Assembly (NCBI RefSeq): GCF_030867145.1 | Contig: NC_134414.1 | Span: forward strand, 78,544,504-78,608,503 | Source: Opisthocomus hoazin | Taxonomy: Eukaryota > Chordata > Aves > Opisthocomiformes > Opisthocomidae | Length of the DNA: 64,000 bases | Reading direction: 5' to 3' | Shown: one piece after another, positions 11,516 to 23,829 of the stretch | Layout: each line of letters begins with the position of its first letter | How positions within the stretch are numbered: the first letter of the stretch is position 1 | Position numbers and translations under genes: made by a program | The notes under the pieces: model-generated | Databases searched by the model: none | Told to the model about the DNA's origin: nothing | The model's input: the letters and a program-made list of their open reading frames with translations, nothing else

Positions 11516-14500
11516 TCCTATTGCTATGTAAGAAAAATCTCTATGAACCCTTAGAAATCTGGGAACCATAGAAGAAGAACCTATGTGTGACCAAGAATAT
11601 ATTAAATCTATCCTCAATCACACTTAGAAAAACACAAGGAAGTTAGTATGTATTAAAATACTGTTGATCCACACCTGAAGTAAAACAGGATTTGGAGGAT
11701 GATCCACAGACAAGTAGATTATTAGGGAAAATGATCCACAGAAGAACAGACTGCCTGAAAAATTATACATTGATGGATGGTACACAGAATGAATGGGTTA
11801 TCAAATTGAAGAAAACAGGAACCTTCTGTGGGAAAACCAGTTAATGTTGTAGGTGGATCACATAAGTTAATCACATAAAGAATTACCAAATTTGACCATA
11901 ACTAATATCTTTTGCTGTGTGTACCAGACTCCATCGCACATAGATGAATAGTGCAGCCGCTGCTTTTCTTCTGAGTTGGGTGTGCAGAATTGTTCATTCT
12001 TATATCCCCTGCCATAAACCTAGGTATGTCAGTATTAGTTTAGTAAGATTAAAGGGAAATACATTTCTATTGCTGGTGTTTGGTTTGGTATCCCACTATT
12101 GAGATGTGTCTGTAATTTGAGTGGATTGAAGGGATTTCTTCTGCATTACTTCCACAATTCTTGCAGACCCTACGGAACCATATGCGGCTGTACAGAAATG
12201 TAAATGAATATTCTGGACCTGTTTACTTCCTTTTTTTTTCACTTTCTTTTCTTCTGTGCTCACTTTTCTAGCCTTCACTGAGACACAGCCCAGAGTTCAT
12301 GAAGAAATCTCCAACAGACTAACAAATGGTGTGAGAACAAGCTCTTGATGCAGCTCTCCTGTACTCGACATCTCTGCACTGGCAAGTGCTTACAGTTCCC
12401 CTAGGGTGTCTCTAATTATAATGTATGGTTCATTAAAAATGACAACAGAGTTCATCGAGCCTGCATTCTTGTGATTAATTGCCACGTTCTCCTAATCAGT
12501 TGTTATTATTTATACCTCTGCCTTTATGCAACTGATTATACTGTACATTTGCACCACGCAGAGAATAACAGAAGGGACACGAAGGGCATGTTTACATGAT
12601 GCAGTGGAGCATGGAGTAGACATGCGTGAACTAGTGGTGACCCAAGCTGTGTGCTGGCACAGCACAGAGGTGTATGGAGCTAGAGATACTTGTCTGGGTC
12701 TCCGTCTCAGAGCCACACGGAAGCCACGCCAAGCTCATAAGCTCTGCCTCTCAGAAGGATTTGTTAGACCCTCCGAAGAGCTGTGGAGTCGTGCTTTTTC
12801 TGCTTTCAGTTAAGCTCATGCTGTCTCCAGTTGGTGAACAATCACAGGCAGCTCAGTGTAGGCATTTCTCAGGAACTCCCTTTAAGTGTTCCTGCCTGTA
12901 TGTGTGTGTATATATCAGACATCAGATTTCAGCAACCTGAAGCTAAATCTTTCTTTAAGCCTCAAAAAAATATCTGTAAAATATCCTAGATCCACTGACA
13001 AAGCACTGCTGTTTATTAGAGAGACCTCTGAACAAAACCGAAAAAATATCTCTGAAAGTCAGCTCCCATCCATCAGGCAGAATAGAAATTTTGAGGGTGC
13101 AAAACTCCATGATAAGTAGCCAATGACAAGGTTGTAGTTTCATCCACCTTGAGTTTACATTTTTCTGCAAATGATTTCTGTTTTTTCTTTTATGACCACT
13201 GCTAAGGTAGTAAGCAGTTTTAGAGGCCTGTTATTTGATATCCCAACCTGAGACAGACACCAGTAATCTGATTTTTTGAGAAATTGCAGAGCAGCTATCT
13301 CCCAAAATGTTAGACTCGCTGGGGTACACTGGATGTGCATACAAAAATTCTGGCACTGACATGCCAGCTTGTTTTTCAGAGTTTTTTTGCAAAGAAGCCA
13401 CAAACTTCCTACATTGTTACAGATCTTTCTTATGTCTTCCTCTTCTTTTAGTTTTCTGCTTGCTACGCATCTGCTCTGCAATTCTCCTGTTCCTCGGTTT
13501 CAGGCTTTTAGTTGCAATCTAATGCTATTTGCACAGCATTATCGCCTGGAGGCCTAAGTCAACTTTGGCAAGCCTCCTACTGGCATGTTATGTTAATAAC
13601 TGATTGGTTTTGTTCTCAGCGAGAGCAATTTGTTCCAACAACTGGGATTCATCCCACTTTTTTAGTGTGTACACAGCCATACTCTAGCACAAACATTACA
13701 GGCCATGATGTTTAAAAATAGAAAGGGAGGGACCACGAGCATCACTGCATCCAATCCAACAGCTGCAGGCAACCATGGAGTAGCTGCCTAGTCCAAACTG
13801 CACACCCGCACCCGACCCCACCATCACAAAGCCTTGCTCCTGATGGCAAATTTGCATTTTCAGTCTTCTGACTGAAGTTTTTGAGCATCCAAGCATCCTC
13901 ACTAGCTTCAAATATTTAGATTTTTTAGCCAGACAGTTGTTAAAACTTTGGCCTGTGCTGGTATGTAGTTGCTGCAGGAAAAATTGTGCAGATAAGAACC
14001 TGCAACTTGCTGTATTAATTCATATACAGCAATGGGAATTCAGGTTACAGAGAGCATGCTTATCTGTAATCTATTTGTTCTTAAATATGTGCAAAGTATG
14101 TTTATAATATTACATGCATTTGTATTTGTCAATACGAGGATGTATCTCCATCATTTGGCTAGGCATTTTAACTGCCTGGGAAGTTTCCAAAAAAGTATCC
14201 CCAGACAAACAAAAAATGCTACTCATGAGCAACAAAAAATAGTATGTGAAAATTACTTTGTCATCACATGCAATTTGCATTTTTAAACTGTGTCTGTGAA
14301 ATTTTACAGTCATTTGCATTTCAAGTCAGCAATTAGATTAAAAAAGCCCACAACTGCAGCTGTGACAAGTACTCTGTTACGTGAAAAAACATAAATAATC
14401 CTCTTGTCCTCCAGCAACAGCTCCGATGAGAATGTAGTGTAGTGTTCGACGTTTGCCTCTTCAAAGTTGCTTTCATCCTTGATACATTGTAATTGGAAAA

Positions 14501-14542
14501 CCTAAAAGAACTGGGCTCAAAAAAAGATACATATGTAATAAT
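11516..14542. other. Intergenic DNA without recognised genes
   Basis: This is AT-rich sequence between two CR1 insertions. No exon, RNA gene, LTR or simple-sequence array longer than about 20 bp was recognised. The many 60-100 codon frames on both strands lack any family resemblance. Confidence 0.55.
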
Positions 14543-15166
14543 ACAGAATCACAGAATCACAGAATCACAGAATGGTAGGGGCTGGAAGGTACCTCTGTGG
14601 GTCACCTAGTTCAACCCCCCTGTCGAAGCAGGGTCACCTACAGCAGGCTGCACAGGACCGCGTGCAGGCGGGTCTTGAATATCTCCAGAGAAGGAGAATC
14701 CACAACCTCCCTGGGCAGCCTGTTCCAGTGCTCCGTCACCCTCAGAGGGAAGAAGTTCTTCCTCATGTTCAGACGGAACTTCCTCTGCTTCAGTTTGTGC
14801 CCACTGCCCCTTGTCCTGTGGCTAGGCACCACTGAAAAGAGCTTGGCCCCATTCTCCTGACACCCACTCTTAAGGTATGTATAAGCATTTATAAGGTCCC
14901 CTCTCAGCCTTCTCTTCTTCAGGCTGAACAAGCCCAGCTCCCTCAGCCTCTCCTCATAGTAGAGATGCTCCAGTCCCCTCATCAGCTTTGTAGCCCTCCT
15001 CTGGACACTCTCCAGTAGTTTCTCGTCTTTCTTGAAGTGGGGAGCCCAGAACTGGATGCAGTGCTCCAGATGGGGCCTCCCTAGGGCAGAGTAGAGGGGG
15101 AGAAGCACCTCCCTCGTCCTGCTGGCCACACTCTGCTTAATGTGCCCCAGGATACCATTGGCCTAC
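14543..15166 (-). mobile_element. CR1 LINE 3' fragment with intact ORF2 tail
   Basis: The plus strand opens with four CACAGAAT-type octamers (minus-strand tail ATTCTGTG repeated), the CR1 3' terminus. On the minus strand, 14638-15129 keeps 163 codons of the ORF2 C-terminus open. Motifs in order are [74 protein letters not shown] and [19 protein letters not shown]. The copy is 5'-truncated near 15166. The open frame suggests a comparatively young insertion among those in this window. It lies outside the receptor gene. Confidence 0.95.
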
Positions 15167-18100
15167 AAATTGCTCTTGGTATTGCACTTGACCCTTTATG
15201 AACCATCTTTTCAGACTCCATTAGGATCAGCTGCAGAGCAGCCCCAGAGCCACAGAGAGGCTTTTCCTGGCACACACTGTGGGATGGCATCCTACCAGCT
15301 CCATCATCCTTCAGATGAAGGGGAGATGAAGGTCTCTGGGGTTGGGCAACCATCAGCTCCCCTGGAGCTAGGAGCACATGCCCTCTAGGAAGGGGAACTG
15401 AGGCCAAACGCTTTCATCCTCATCTTTCCCACCTATCTTGTTGACAGAGACTTTGAGGCTTTGTTTAGTTAAAGAGACACAAAAGAGCAGGACTGGAAAT
15501 AAATATCACCTCTTTTCCCCAGGTTCCTCAGCCCTCAGTATCAAAACTGGCACCTTCCTTGCAGAGGTGTCTCCAGCTCATCCCGAGCACTGGTGTACCC
15601 AAACCCAGGTGTAGCTGCCAGCCCGTGACACCTTTGGGGAGTAACAGATATTCAGCTCAGAGAGGATTGACACTGACAATTTAGATGTTCAACAGCCACT
15701 CATGGGTCAGGTCTCTGTGTTAAATGACCTTTGTCCTTAGCTTTTTCTTCAGGTTCTCTCTGTCCTGGCAAACAAGGCATCTCCCCATTTTGCACTAGAA
15801 CCAGCAGGTCACGACTGGCTGTGGCATCACAACTTGTCTTGGGGCTTGAACGGGATCTGATTTTCAGCAGGGACATTTTGGAAACCAGGTGTCTGCACAG
15901 CCCTGCAAGTGGAGTACCAAAAAAAGAAAAGAAAAGGGCAGGCAGTTCTAGCAATTTTAAAAAATGTCAGCTAGTATCCAGTGGTGGGTTTTAAATCATG
16001 TCTGCATCAGTGGGAAATCTCCTTTGACTTTCCGGAATGGCCTGGCTCCAGCGGGCTGCCGGCCGGGCACGACCCACGCCAGGCGGCCAGAGACACCAAC
16101 AATCTGTGATCAGGGCAGCACACCGCTCTGGTGGCTGCCATTGCCGCCGTTTCTCCCTGGGTGGTTACTGAGAACAACATCATTGAGCAGTTTTTATGTC
16201 CAGCTGAGCTGGCGAGAGTAGGTGCTGCAGTCTGCCACAGCCCTGTCCCGAGCACCTTGCTTCATGCGTGGATGCTGGCTTCAGTTTCAAACCCCGAGCT
16301 AATTCAGTGCTAAAAGTCTCTTCCTGCCAGCGTTTAGGGCTCCTGCCATAACAGAGGTGTGTCAGCCCTGAGCCCCAGGACCTGCCGATGTCTGGACTTC
16401 TCTGTGCTTCAAAACCTGTTCTTGCCTTCATTCTCAGTGGAGCTGGGTGAAAGATACAAAAGACTTGGTCTCTGACTCATCGGTGAGATGAAATGCCAGC
16501 TTTCCCTGCACCTTTAATTCAGGGCTTCTCCTTCTCTGTAATATGTGTTAACACCAATTCCTTTCCTTACATCAGAAGGCAAGTGGACAGCACAGGGAGA
16601 AGGGAATTAGAGACACAAAAGAAGACTGAAAATAAATTATGAGCTAAAGGGCTGGGCAGGGGAAAAGACTGACAACGGTTATGGAGAGAGTGTCCAAACG
16701 ATGCAAGAGAGGACGTGATCAGGAGGAATAAAGACAGTAGGAACAGTATATAGTATTTTGTTAATTTTTGCTTCAGATTCCATTTTTTTCTGCAACAGGT
16801 GAGAGAAAGACTAAGGTGGTGGTCAGGGGAGAGAAGAACACAACATGCCTAAAAATAGCTGAACTTGTTATAGCTTAGCAAAGGGAAGGTTGAGAAAGAT
16901 GTGATTTGTCTCTAGAAATACATCAAAGGAGTAAATGCCAGATAGAGATGGGCTATTTGAGTTAACGGCAATTTCTGCACAGGAGCAAAGAGGGGGAAAA
17001 TCAGCCACGTATACATTCAGCCTGGAGAGATTTCTAACCAGCTGAGTGCTGGGAGTCTGCAGCGTCCTCTTGGCTGGAGCCACGGGGGCAATCTCAGGGA
17101 CTTAAAGGTAGAGCCCCATCACTGCATGAAAAGGAGTGAGTGACAGCGCTGCCTGGCTTTGACAGGGCGGGATGCTCCTAGTGTACATGTCTTGCTCTCA
17201 AAAAAGCCATTGAAAATGGAAATGAGTGGAGGATTTGCTGGCAGCCTTTTCGTTAGCTAGCAGCTAGGACTGAGTGCATGGAAAATTTCTGCAGCTAGCT
17301 ATCAGACCCTCATTCAGCCAGGCCCCTGAAGCTCTTACCTTCATATTTTACAATCACTTTACAACAGAAAATGTTGTATATCCATGAAGACAGTGCTCAA
17401 CATCTATCAGCAGTGTTTCTTATTGCAGTTGATGCTACTAAATATGCTCTTCAAGACCATTTGACATGGCAGCCAGCACTGAACTCCAAATGGGCCACCT
17501 AAATACTAAACAAAAATTCTTCCAAAATAGCTACATTCATCCTTTTTCGTTGTTGTGATTTCTCTGTCCTCACTTCAATGCGTAGTAACTCACCCTCAGA
17601 CTGCTGGGCTGGTGTCAGTGGGCAGGAAGCAGCACAAGAATCAGGCCCTGTTTTTACCTTTGTACATCGGAAAGCAGTTTCTGGACAAAAATTCTTCACT
17701 TCCTATATCAGAGCTGTCCCACAGCTTGCCTACAGTAACCTGGTTCAACACAGTCAGCTCTTACATAAGTTTTCCTTTTCAAGAAAACATGTATCTATAT
17801 TATTAAATAACTATAATACTATTATTATTATGATATCAACATTTGTATTCATAAAAAATAATGAGAATACCTATCTGTTGCAGGAGGATGTCAGCCTGCC
17901 TCCAAGGGTGGAGAGAGCCATCTGACCTTCTGGAGATGTTCCACTTCCACATTTTTGGACTGGTTTGGAGGTTTTTTATTTGGTTTCGTATTTTGCTGCT
18001 AAGGGGCAAGCCTGGGTTTTGTGGACATCCATAGACACATGAAAACACAATCAGATTGTTTGTCACCTTACCAGCAGCGATGTACTCGATTAAACTAAAA

Positions 18101-21100
18101 TTGCACAAATTTCTATCCTTTGTGGCTATTGCAATTTCAGGTTTCAGTCCTCTATTGTATTTTTATCTTTCCCATAGATGTCTTAAGATCTGGCATTTTT
18201 TTGTGTCTTGAACTTACTGTAGTCAATTAAGATGCAAATTTTCCGTCAGTCTGGCTAATATTAACTTCAGATTGTATGCAAAGCCTGTCAAAACCTCCGA
18301 GAGCTTTTCTGACTACTATAATGGGCTTTGGATCAGGACTCTTAATAGCAGTCATTTGTTTGAATCTGTTCTAGTTTAATGAGTGATTAGCAGATGTTTT
18401 TTCCACTCTTTACCTAACAGTTGATAAACCAGAATCTGTGAGGAGCTGTGTACTAAATAATGGTGATTTTACAACCCTCAAACTGCTTTAGAAAATAGAT
18501 TTATAAATCATGCACATAAAAGTAAAGGATATTGACAAATTTTCTGCTATAAAAGAGGAGGCTTGCTATGCTTTATGTGAGTCTTTCAACAATAAACTGT
18601 TACCTACCATGGGACACTGGGAAAAACTATCAGATCTTTATATATCTTGGTGTCTTGGGTACCTCTCCTTTCTGTTCTCTTTTGTTTGAAGTAATTTACA
18701 TGCCTTTGGTACTCCAGCTCAAATTCCTGCATCTTTTAGGACCAGATTCTTGTTTAAACAATGTTTAAACAACTCTTTGTGCAGGAAGAGAGTTGTGCAA
18801 AGAAAAGAGCCCTCGATTTTCCAATTACTTGTTATACTTTAAGTCACCTTTTTGGTCCAAGCAACGTTTCCAACACTGAAAGATACCAACTATCAGGATT
18901 TGTTCTACTCGACCTTTCATGATATTTAGGCATCTGGCTTTCCAGCTCAAGTAATCAAGATGATAATTAAACCTACATCTTTGTGAATGTCAAAACTGTC
19001 ATCTGCATTCAGAATGTTACAGGTCTGCAAGAAATGATGATCGAGAGAAATTTAACATCAGTGAGGTCATTAGGAAACTGTTCCAGCACTGGCTTCACCA
19101 GAAAACTGCCTTGTCAAAGCAAATGAGATACACGAAACTATGCTATATTAGCTGCCCATATAGAATACCTAATCAGTGTCATTATAAACTAAGCATACTT
19201 TGCAAATATAATTGTCAACAGTATTTTAAATACTGCCCAAGCAGTAGTAGCAGGTTATGGGTATCCTTACGTTGTTTCACTTTTTATACCTTGCACTATG
19301 TGTAGTTGTATATGCATTTATTACACAGATTAATTACTTTCCCACTGCAAATGGGTATTGCATTTTTAGTGAAAGCAACAAAAAACCTCAATTATTAAAT
19401 AATGAAAAATTAATTGGTAATTTGAAGATGAGTTAATGACGCAGTAACTTACAGCTTCAAATCAGGCAAAGTCAGGAGTGTTAAGCTGACAGGAAAATGT
19501 GTCTCGAAATTATTCCTGTCTGCAAATGAAGTCATGCCACAGTTTTCCAATCCCAATAAGCAAACAGAATTTATTTCCCAACAGCCAACGTGGTCCTGAG
19601 TTTCCAGCCAAAGTTGTAAGCCCACGCTTAGCTCTCACTGACACCGAAGTGGACGCAAGTGGGACAGTATTGATCGTGATCTGGGATCACTTGCACCACA
19701 GGATGTCTTCTGTCATCTGCAACTGAAACAGTTTAGTCCAAAACATTAGAAATCTAGGCAAGCGTAGGAATTATTTCAAGTTCTCTGGCATTATTTGTTG
19801 CCTGTTCTCCCTGCCACATGCAAACTTCAAGCATGGCAACTCCAGCTGCAGAGCACTGTACAGCAGCACTGCTGCGCACACGGTTCCCTCTGTCGTCGCT
19901 CACAAGTTTCTCTGGAGGCTGGCTTTGCAGCTAGTCAAGGAATTAAAACTAAAACTGTTGGCTTGGAACTCTGGACATGGGTTTTAAACAGCCCTTGGAA
20001 TGATAGTATGCATTTCCATTGTTTGTAAATAGGGTCTACAACGACTGAGGGACTAACTGGGTGCCTCAGATAAATGTGCCATGTGAGATGGAAAGAATTC
20101 AGCCCACGAGCCCTCTGCAGTGGCAGGGCGATCGGATGTCTCTGAACGGCAAAGCAGCACACCCAGTGTGCAAGTGTCCCGGAGCAGCAGCAGGAAACAC
20201 AGATCTTAGGGAGGATCCATTCCTTGCAGGCACTCACAGATACCTGCTTGCACCCAAAGCCTTTTCACACCCGGAGGGTCCCCTCCATCCAAGATGCAGC
20301 TAGATGTAGTGCTTTTGTCAGCTCTTTGCATCAGAGGCAGGTGCCAAGAGCACTTGCCCGAAGGGTGCTCTGGGTCATGTCCTGGGACTGTTCTCAGCTG
20401 AGCTGGGAATTTCCATCAAAACTCTCCAGCTGCTCAGCCAAGAAGAAAGACCTTTGAAAGCAAGAGGAGCACAAGTGCCTGGCTGCAGCCTAGCTCTCGG
20501 GCTGCCGGCACAGGGAGATTTACTGCGTGCTGGTTCCTGCTCCCACAATTGTTTGTGCCTCTCACATTAAATATTCCCAGAAGAAAAAAGACAGTAAGAC
20601 TTCATTGCTAGCAATTTTAAGTACTTTTGCATCTACCTACATTACTGGTGTTTTGGACTGCTAACTCTTAAGAGTAGCCCTAGGCAGGAAGAATTTTGTA
20701 CCAAATTAATTCTGTCCCTGTGGATTAAATGTATAACCTGAAGGAAAATTTGAGCCTGGGCGTACGGAGAGAGGTTCTTAATTGCCCGACAGCCTGAAAA
20801 TTCCCCTTTCTCTAGTAATTTTCAAAGGATGGGAAAATGGGGTCTCTAGTGGCAGTACTGGCATTTTAGATAGAGGAAGTGTGAAGCAGCAGCTAGTTGT
20901 TAGACTAATATAGCGTCTGATCTGTGAGAGACTTTCTGGCAAGCAGAACACCTAATGGCACAGCTGAGCAAGTCACCGCTCGGCAGCACACGTCTGCAGG
21001 TTTGTGCTGTGGGTAACCTGTAGAGGGGCAGTTAACCTAGCGCAGGGGTAATGCAAACTCTGACCTGCGATACGGCTGAAGGATGGAGGAAATGCCCAGG

Positions 21101-23519
21101 GGAGTACCGCTGAACGGATTTAAAGTCTTCAGACAACTCCCCGTGCTCCGTCCCAGACTCCCAAGTACACTCACGTATAAAGCATCAGCACCTGGAGACA
21201 AGCATGCTAACTCTCGAAGGCTAGAGCATAAACTGAAATATATTTAAATACAATATTAGAACAAATAACCTAAAGATTACCGTGATGTGTCATAGCCTGG
21301 AGTACACGTGCTGTTTGCCAGCATGCCTCCTACCAGCTAGCGTAACTGCTACTTTATCTCCAGGTGTTTGCAGCAGGAGCAATAACACCTGAAAGGAGCC
21401 AACTGCTGGTGGTAAACCGGGGGACAATTCAGAGTTTAGCCTAAGGCTCCCTCTGGAGTCAAAGCAGAGAGATCCGTGCCTCCAAAGTGGGATTCCGAGC
21501 CGGGTGGCTTCGGGGAGCTCTGCGGAGGGAACAGCCAGCAAGGTGCCCTCCCTGCGCCCGGCTGGAGGTACGACAGGGCAGGGGCAGGCTTGGCCTGAGC
21601 AGCCACTTTCTGGGTTTTCCCTGGTTTCCAGCAGAGAACAAAACCTATTAATCTAAATCAGGCTGCAATGCTGGGGCAAAGGCTCATTGCAAAGGCAAGG
21701 GACATTGTCCCTGCAAAGGTAAGGGACATTGTTCCAGCAAATATTGTGCTTGCTTAAGCACTACCTGAAGTTCAGTTAATTAGGAAATAATTTAAACTCT
21801 GGATGATTTTAGGGGCAGTAGCCCTTCTTTTTGTACTATTACATATCCCTTCTGCACGGCTTTTGTTTTGAAGTGATGCTGTGTGCTGGGCAAGCTGCCA
21901 AAGGGTTCCGTTTTCAGAAGGTGCGTGTCTGAGTCCACCAGCCAGGCCCTCACAAACTATAAGAACCACACAAATTAAACACCCAAAATCTGAAATCATT
22001 TTAGAAAAGCTCAGGCCCCATATCTGGAGGATTTTGAAGGCACTTGTGAGAGATTCTGTCTTTGTTAAGAAAAGTTCAGGTAAACCTTGGGATTCCCACT
22101 GCTTTTAGTTCCGTTTTCAGTTGTCTGCCGTACTCCTGTTAACAAGTAGCGTTTGTGGTTGTGACAGTTGTGACTATAAAACCAACACCTATGGAAATAG
22201 TCTTGACACTAATTGGATCGTATTTAGTTGGGGAAAACAGCTAATCATTTCTAATGGAACCTGAACTCCTGTAACATAATGGTTAATACTAAAGCAATTA
22301 ATTCATGTTTGTCCTTGCATCAGCTCCAAAATACACAAAGATATACATTTTTTTATCAGGTATTCCCAATCATAAAACTAAGCTTGGGACATCATTAATT
22401 TTTTCTACTCTACAGTACATGCTGGACTGGAATAAACAGATAATCGATGTTACTTACGATCTCGGAAGTGTTGCTGTAAGTGAGCGGAAATCTGCTGAAA
22501 TCAGAGAGAGCCTTGCTCTTTACTTCAAAGGCCTCATAGTCACATCTATGGTGCTGAATATTTTATCTGCTCCTAAAAGTCGTGACATGTATCATTAGCT
22601 ACTATGAGTTTTAAGCAGGTGTGCGACAGCTTGTTCTAACGCAAAGCATGGCAGTTGGGTACAAGGACGCTCTGCTTTCCAAATCTTCAAGGTATTTATT
22701 GGTTTTGGGGGAACTAGTTGGTGAACTACTGTCAAGATGACTTTAAAAACCCCTCTTAGAATCTATCTGTATTCTGACTCCTCTAATATAACTTACTAAT
22801 ACTTAACAATAAAAAGTGTAATGAACACAATTAGCATTCCTGATACAGTTAGCATAGCTGGAGAGTTTTTTTTTGGTTGGGTTCTGAAATTTTTGTGACT
22901 TGAATAAAGAAACAAATAAATTGGACACCACTGCCTTGTTTTGATATCAAAAGCTCTTTCGCCTCATGGGTGGGTAGAGCCTTCATATAAAGCAGAGGAC
23001 AAACTTTCTCCTCCCAGCAGGCAATGCCCCAGCTTGGAGAGGTTGGTTTGCCGTTAAGACTCTTGCTAAGCCAACGGATGTAGTTTTTCCCTCCTCCTTA
23101 GTCTACCGTAGAAAACACTAGGAAATATAGTCATTTACTATATTTTGGTACTTGTGTGTCAATAAGAAAATGCTTTCATGTGTTGGTTTTTTTCTTTAAA
23201 ATTGTGTAAGACTAACCATTACATGATATTTAACACATAATCAAACATTAAAATTCAAACACAGTCACCATGCTCCCTCCATCCCCAGAAAAAACTAAGC
23301 AATTAATCTTTAAATCCTTTTTAATAAATGAATATTCATTCATCAATATTTTCATAAAGCATCTCTTCATCATTCCATTTTACTATTCTTTTTTTTTTCA
23401 CTGCTGAAGAATACCAAAAATACATAGATGTGCCTTAAGCAAAAAAGACTGGGTTTTAGTTTATCTTTACAATGGGATGAAATCAACTTCAGAGTTAAGT
23501 CACCATAATATTTCTACTG
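15167..23519. other. Intergenic DNA without recognised genes
   Basis: This is about 8.4 kb of unannotated sequence downstream of the receptor gene. Some local stretches are more GC-rich (for example 16020-16420, 19800-20520 and 21290-21620), but I could not assemble exons there with credible splice sites or a recognisable protein. No CR1 tail, LTR or RNA gene is visible. If another gene's terminal exons lie here, they are too short or diverged to identify by eye. Confidence 0.5.
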
Positions 23520-23525
23520 TTTATT
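23520..23525 (-). terminator. Candidate distal poly(A) signal AATAAA
   Basis: TTTATT on the plus strand reads AATAAA on the minus strand, about 3.4 kb downstream of the receptor stop codon. GABRB transcripts often have multi-kilobase 3' UTRs, so the distance is acceptable. No transcript evidence is available and the hexamer is common by chance in AT-rich DNA. Confidence 0.2.
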
Positions 23526-23789
23526 GACTCTTTGGGCTATAACACAAGATAGTTCCAGTTTTCTTTTTTTTAATGCTTTTTACAAACAAATGATGTGTAA
23601 ATGTTATTTATAGTAGTGTTGAGTTAGAAAGGAGTCAATTAGCTATGAAATACATTGCCTGGTGCAATTTGGTTGAAATTACCACTTTCAGTCTTAAAGA
23701 CATCTATGGTTAAAATCATACACTGCAGCTAGAATACAGGGACAAGAGCCAGAAAATGGGAGGTCAAGGCAAACACTGTTCTTAACATG

Positions 23790-23792
23790 TTT

Positions 23793-23795
<3 letters not shown>
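23790..23795 (-). terminator. Candidate poly(A) signal AATAAA
   Basis: TTTATT on the plus strand reads AATAAA on the minus strand, about 3.1 kb downstream of the receptor stop. It abuts a TG/CA microsatellite on its upstream side with respect to the gene. It is one of at least two canonical hexamers in this area, and I cannot choose between them from sequence alone. Confidence 0.22.

Positions 23796-23796
<1 letters not shown>

Positions 23797-23825
<29 letters not shown>
23797..23825. repeat. (TG)n microsatellite
   Basis: An uninterrupted TG dinucleotide tract of about 29 bp, read as CA on the minus strand. Length is likely to vary between individuals. If the receptor 3' UTR extends this far, the tract is transcribed. 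Confidence 0.97.

Positions 23826-23829
<4 letters not shown>

Noticed and set aside
22305..22598. A 97-codon plus-strand frame with a reasonable amino acid mix
   Set aside because: No motif, no splice or promoter context; expected by chance in a window of this size.
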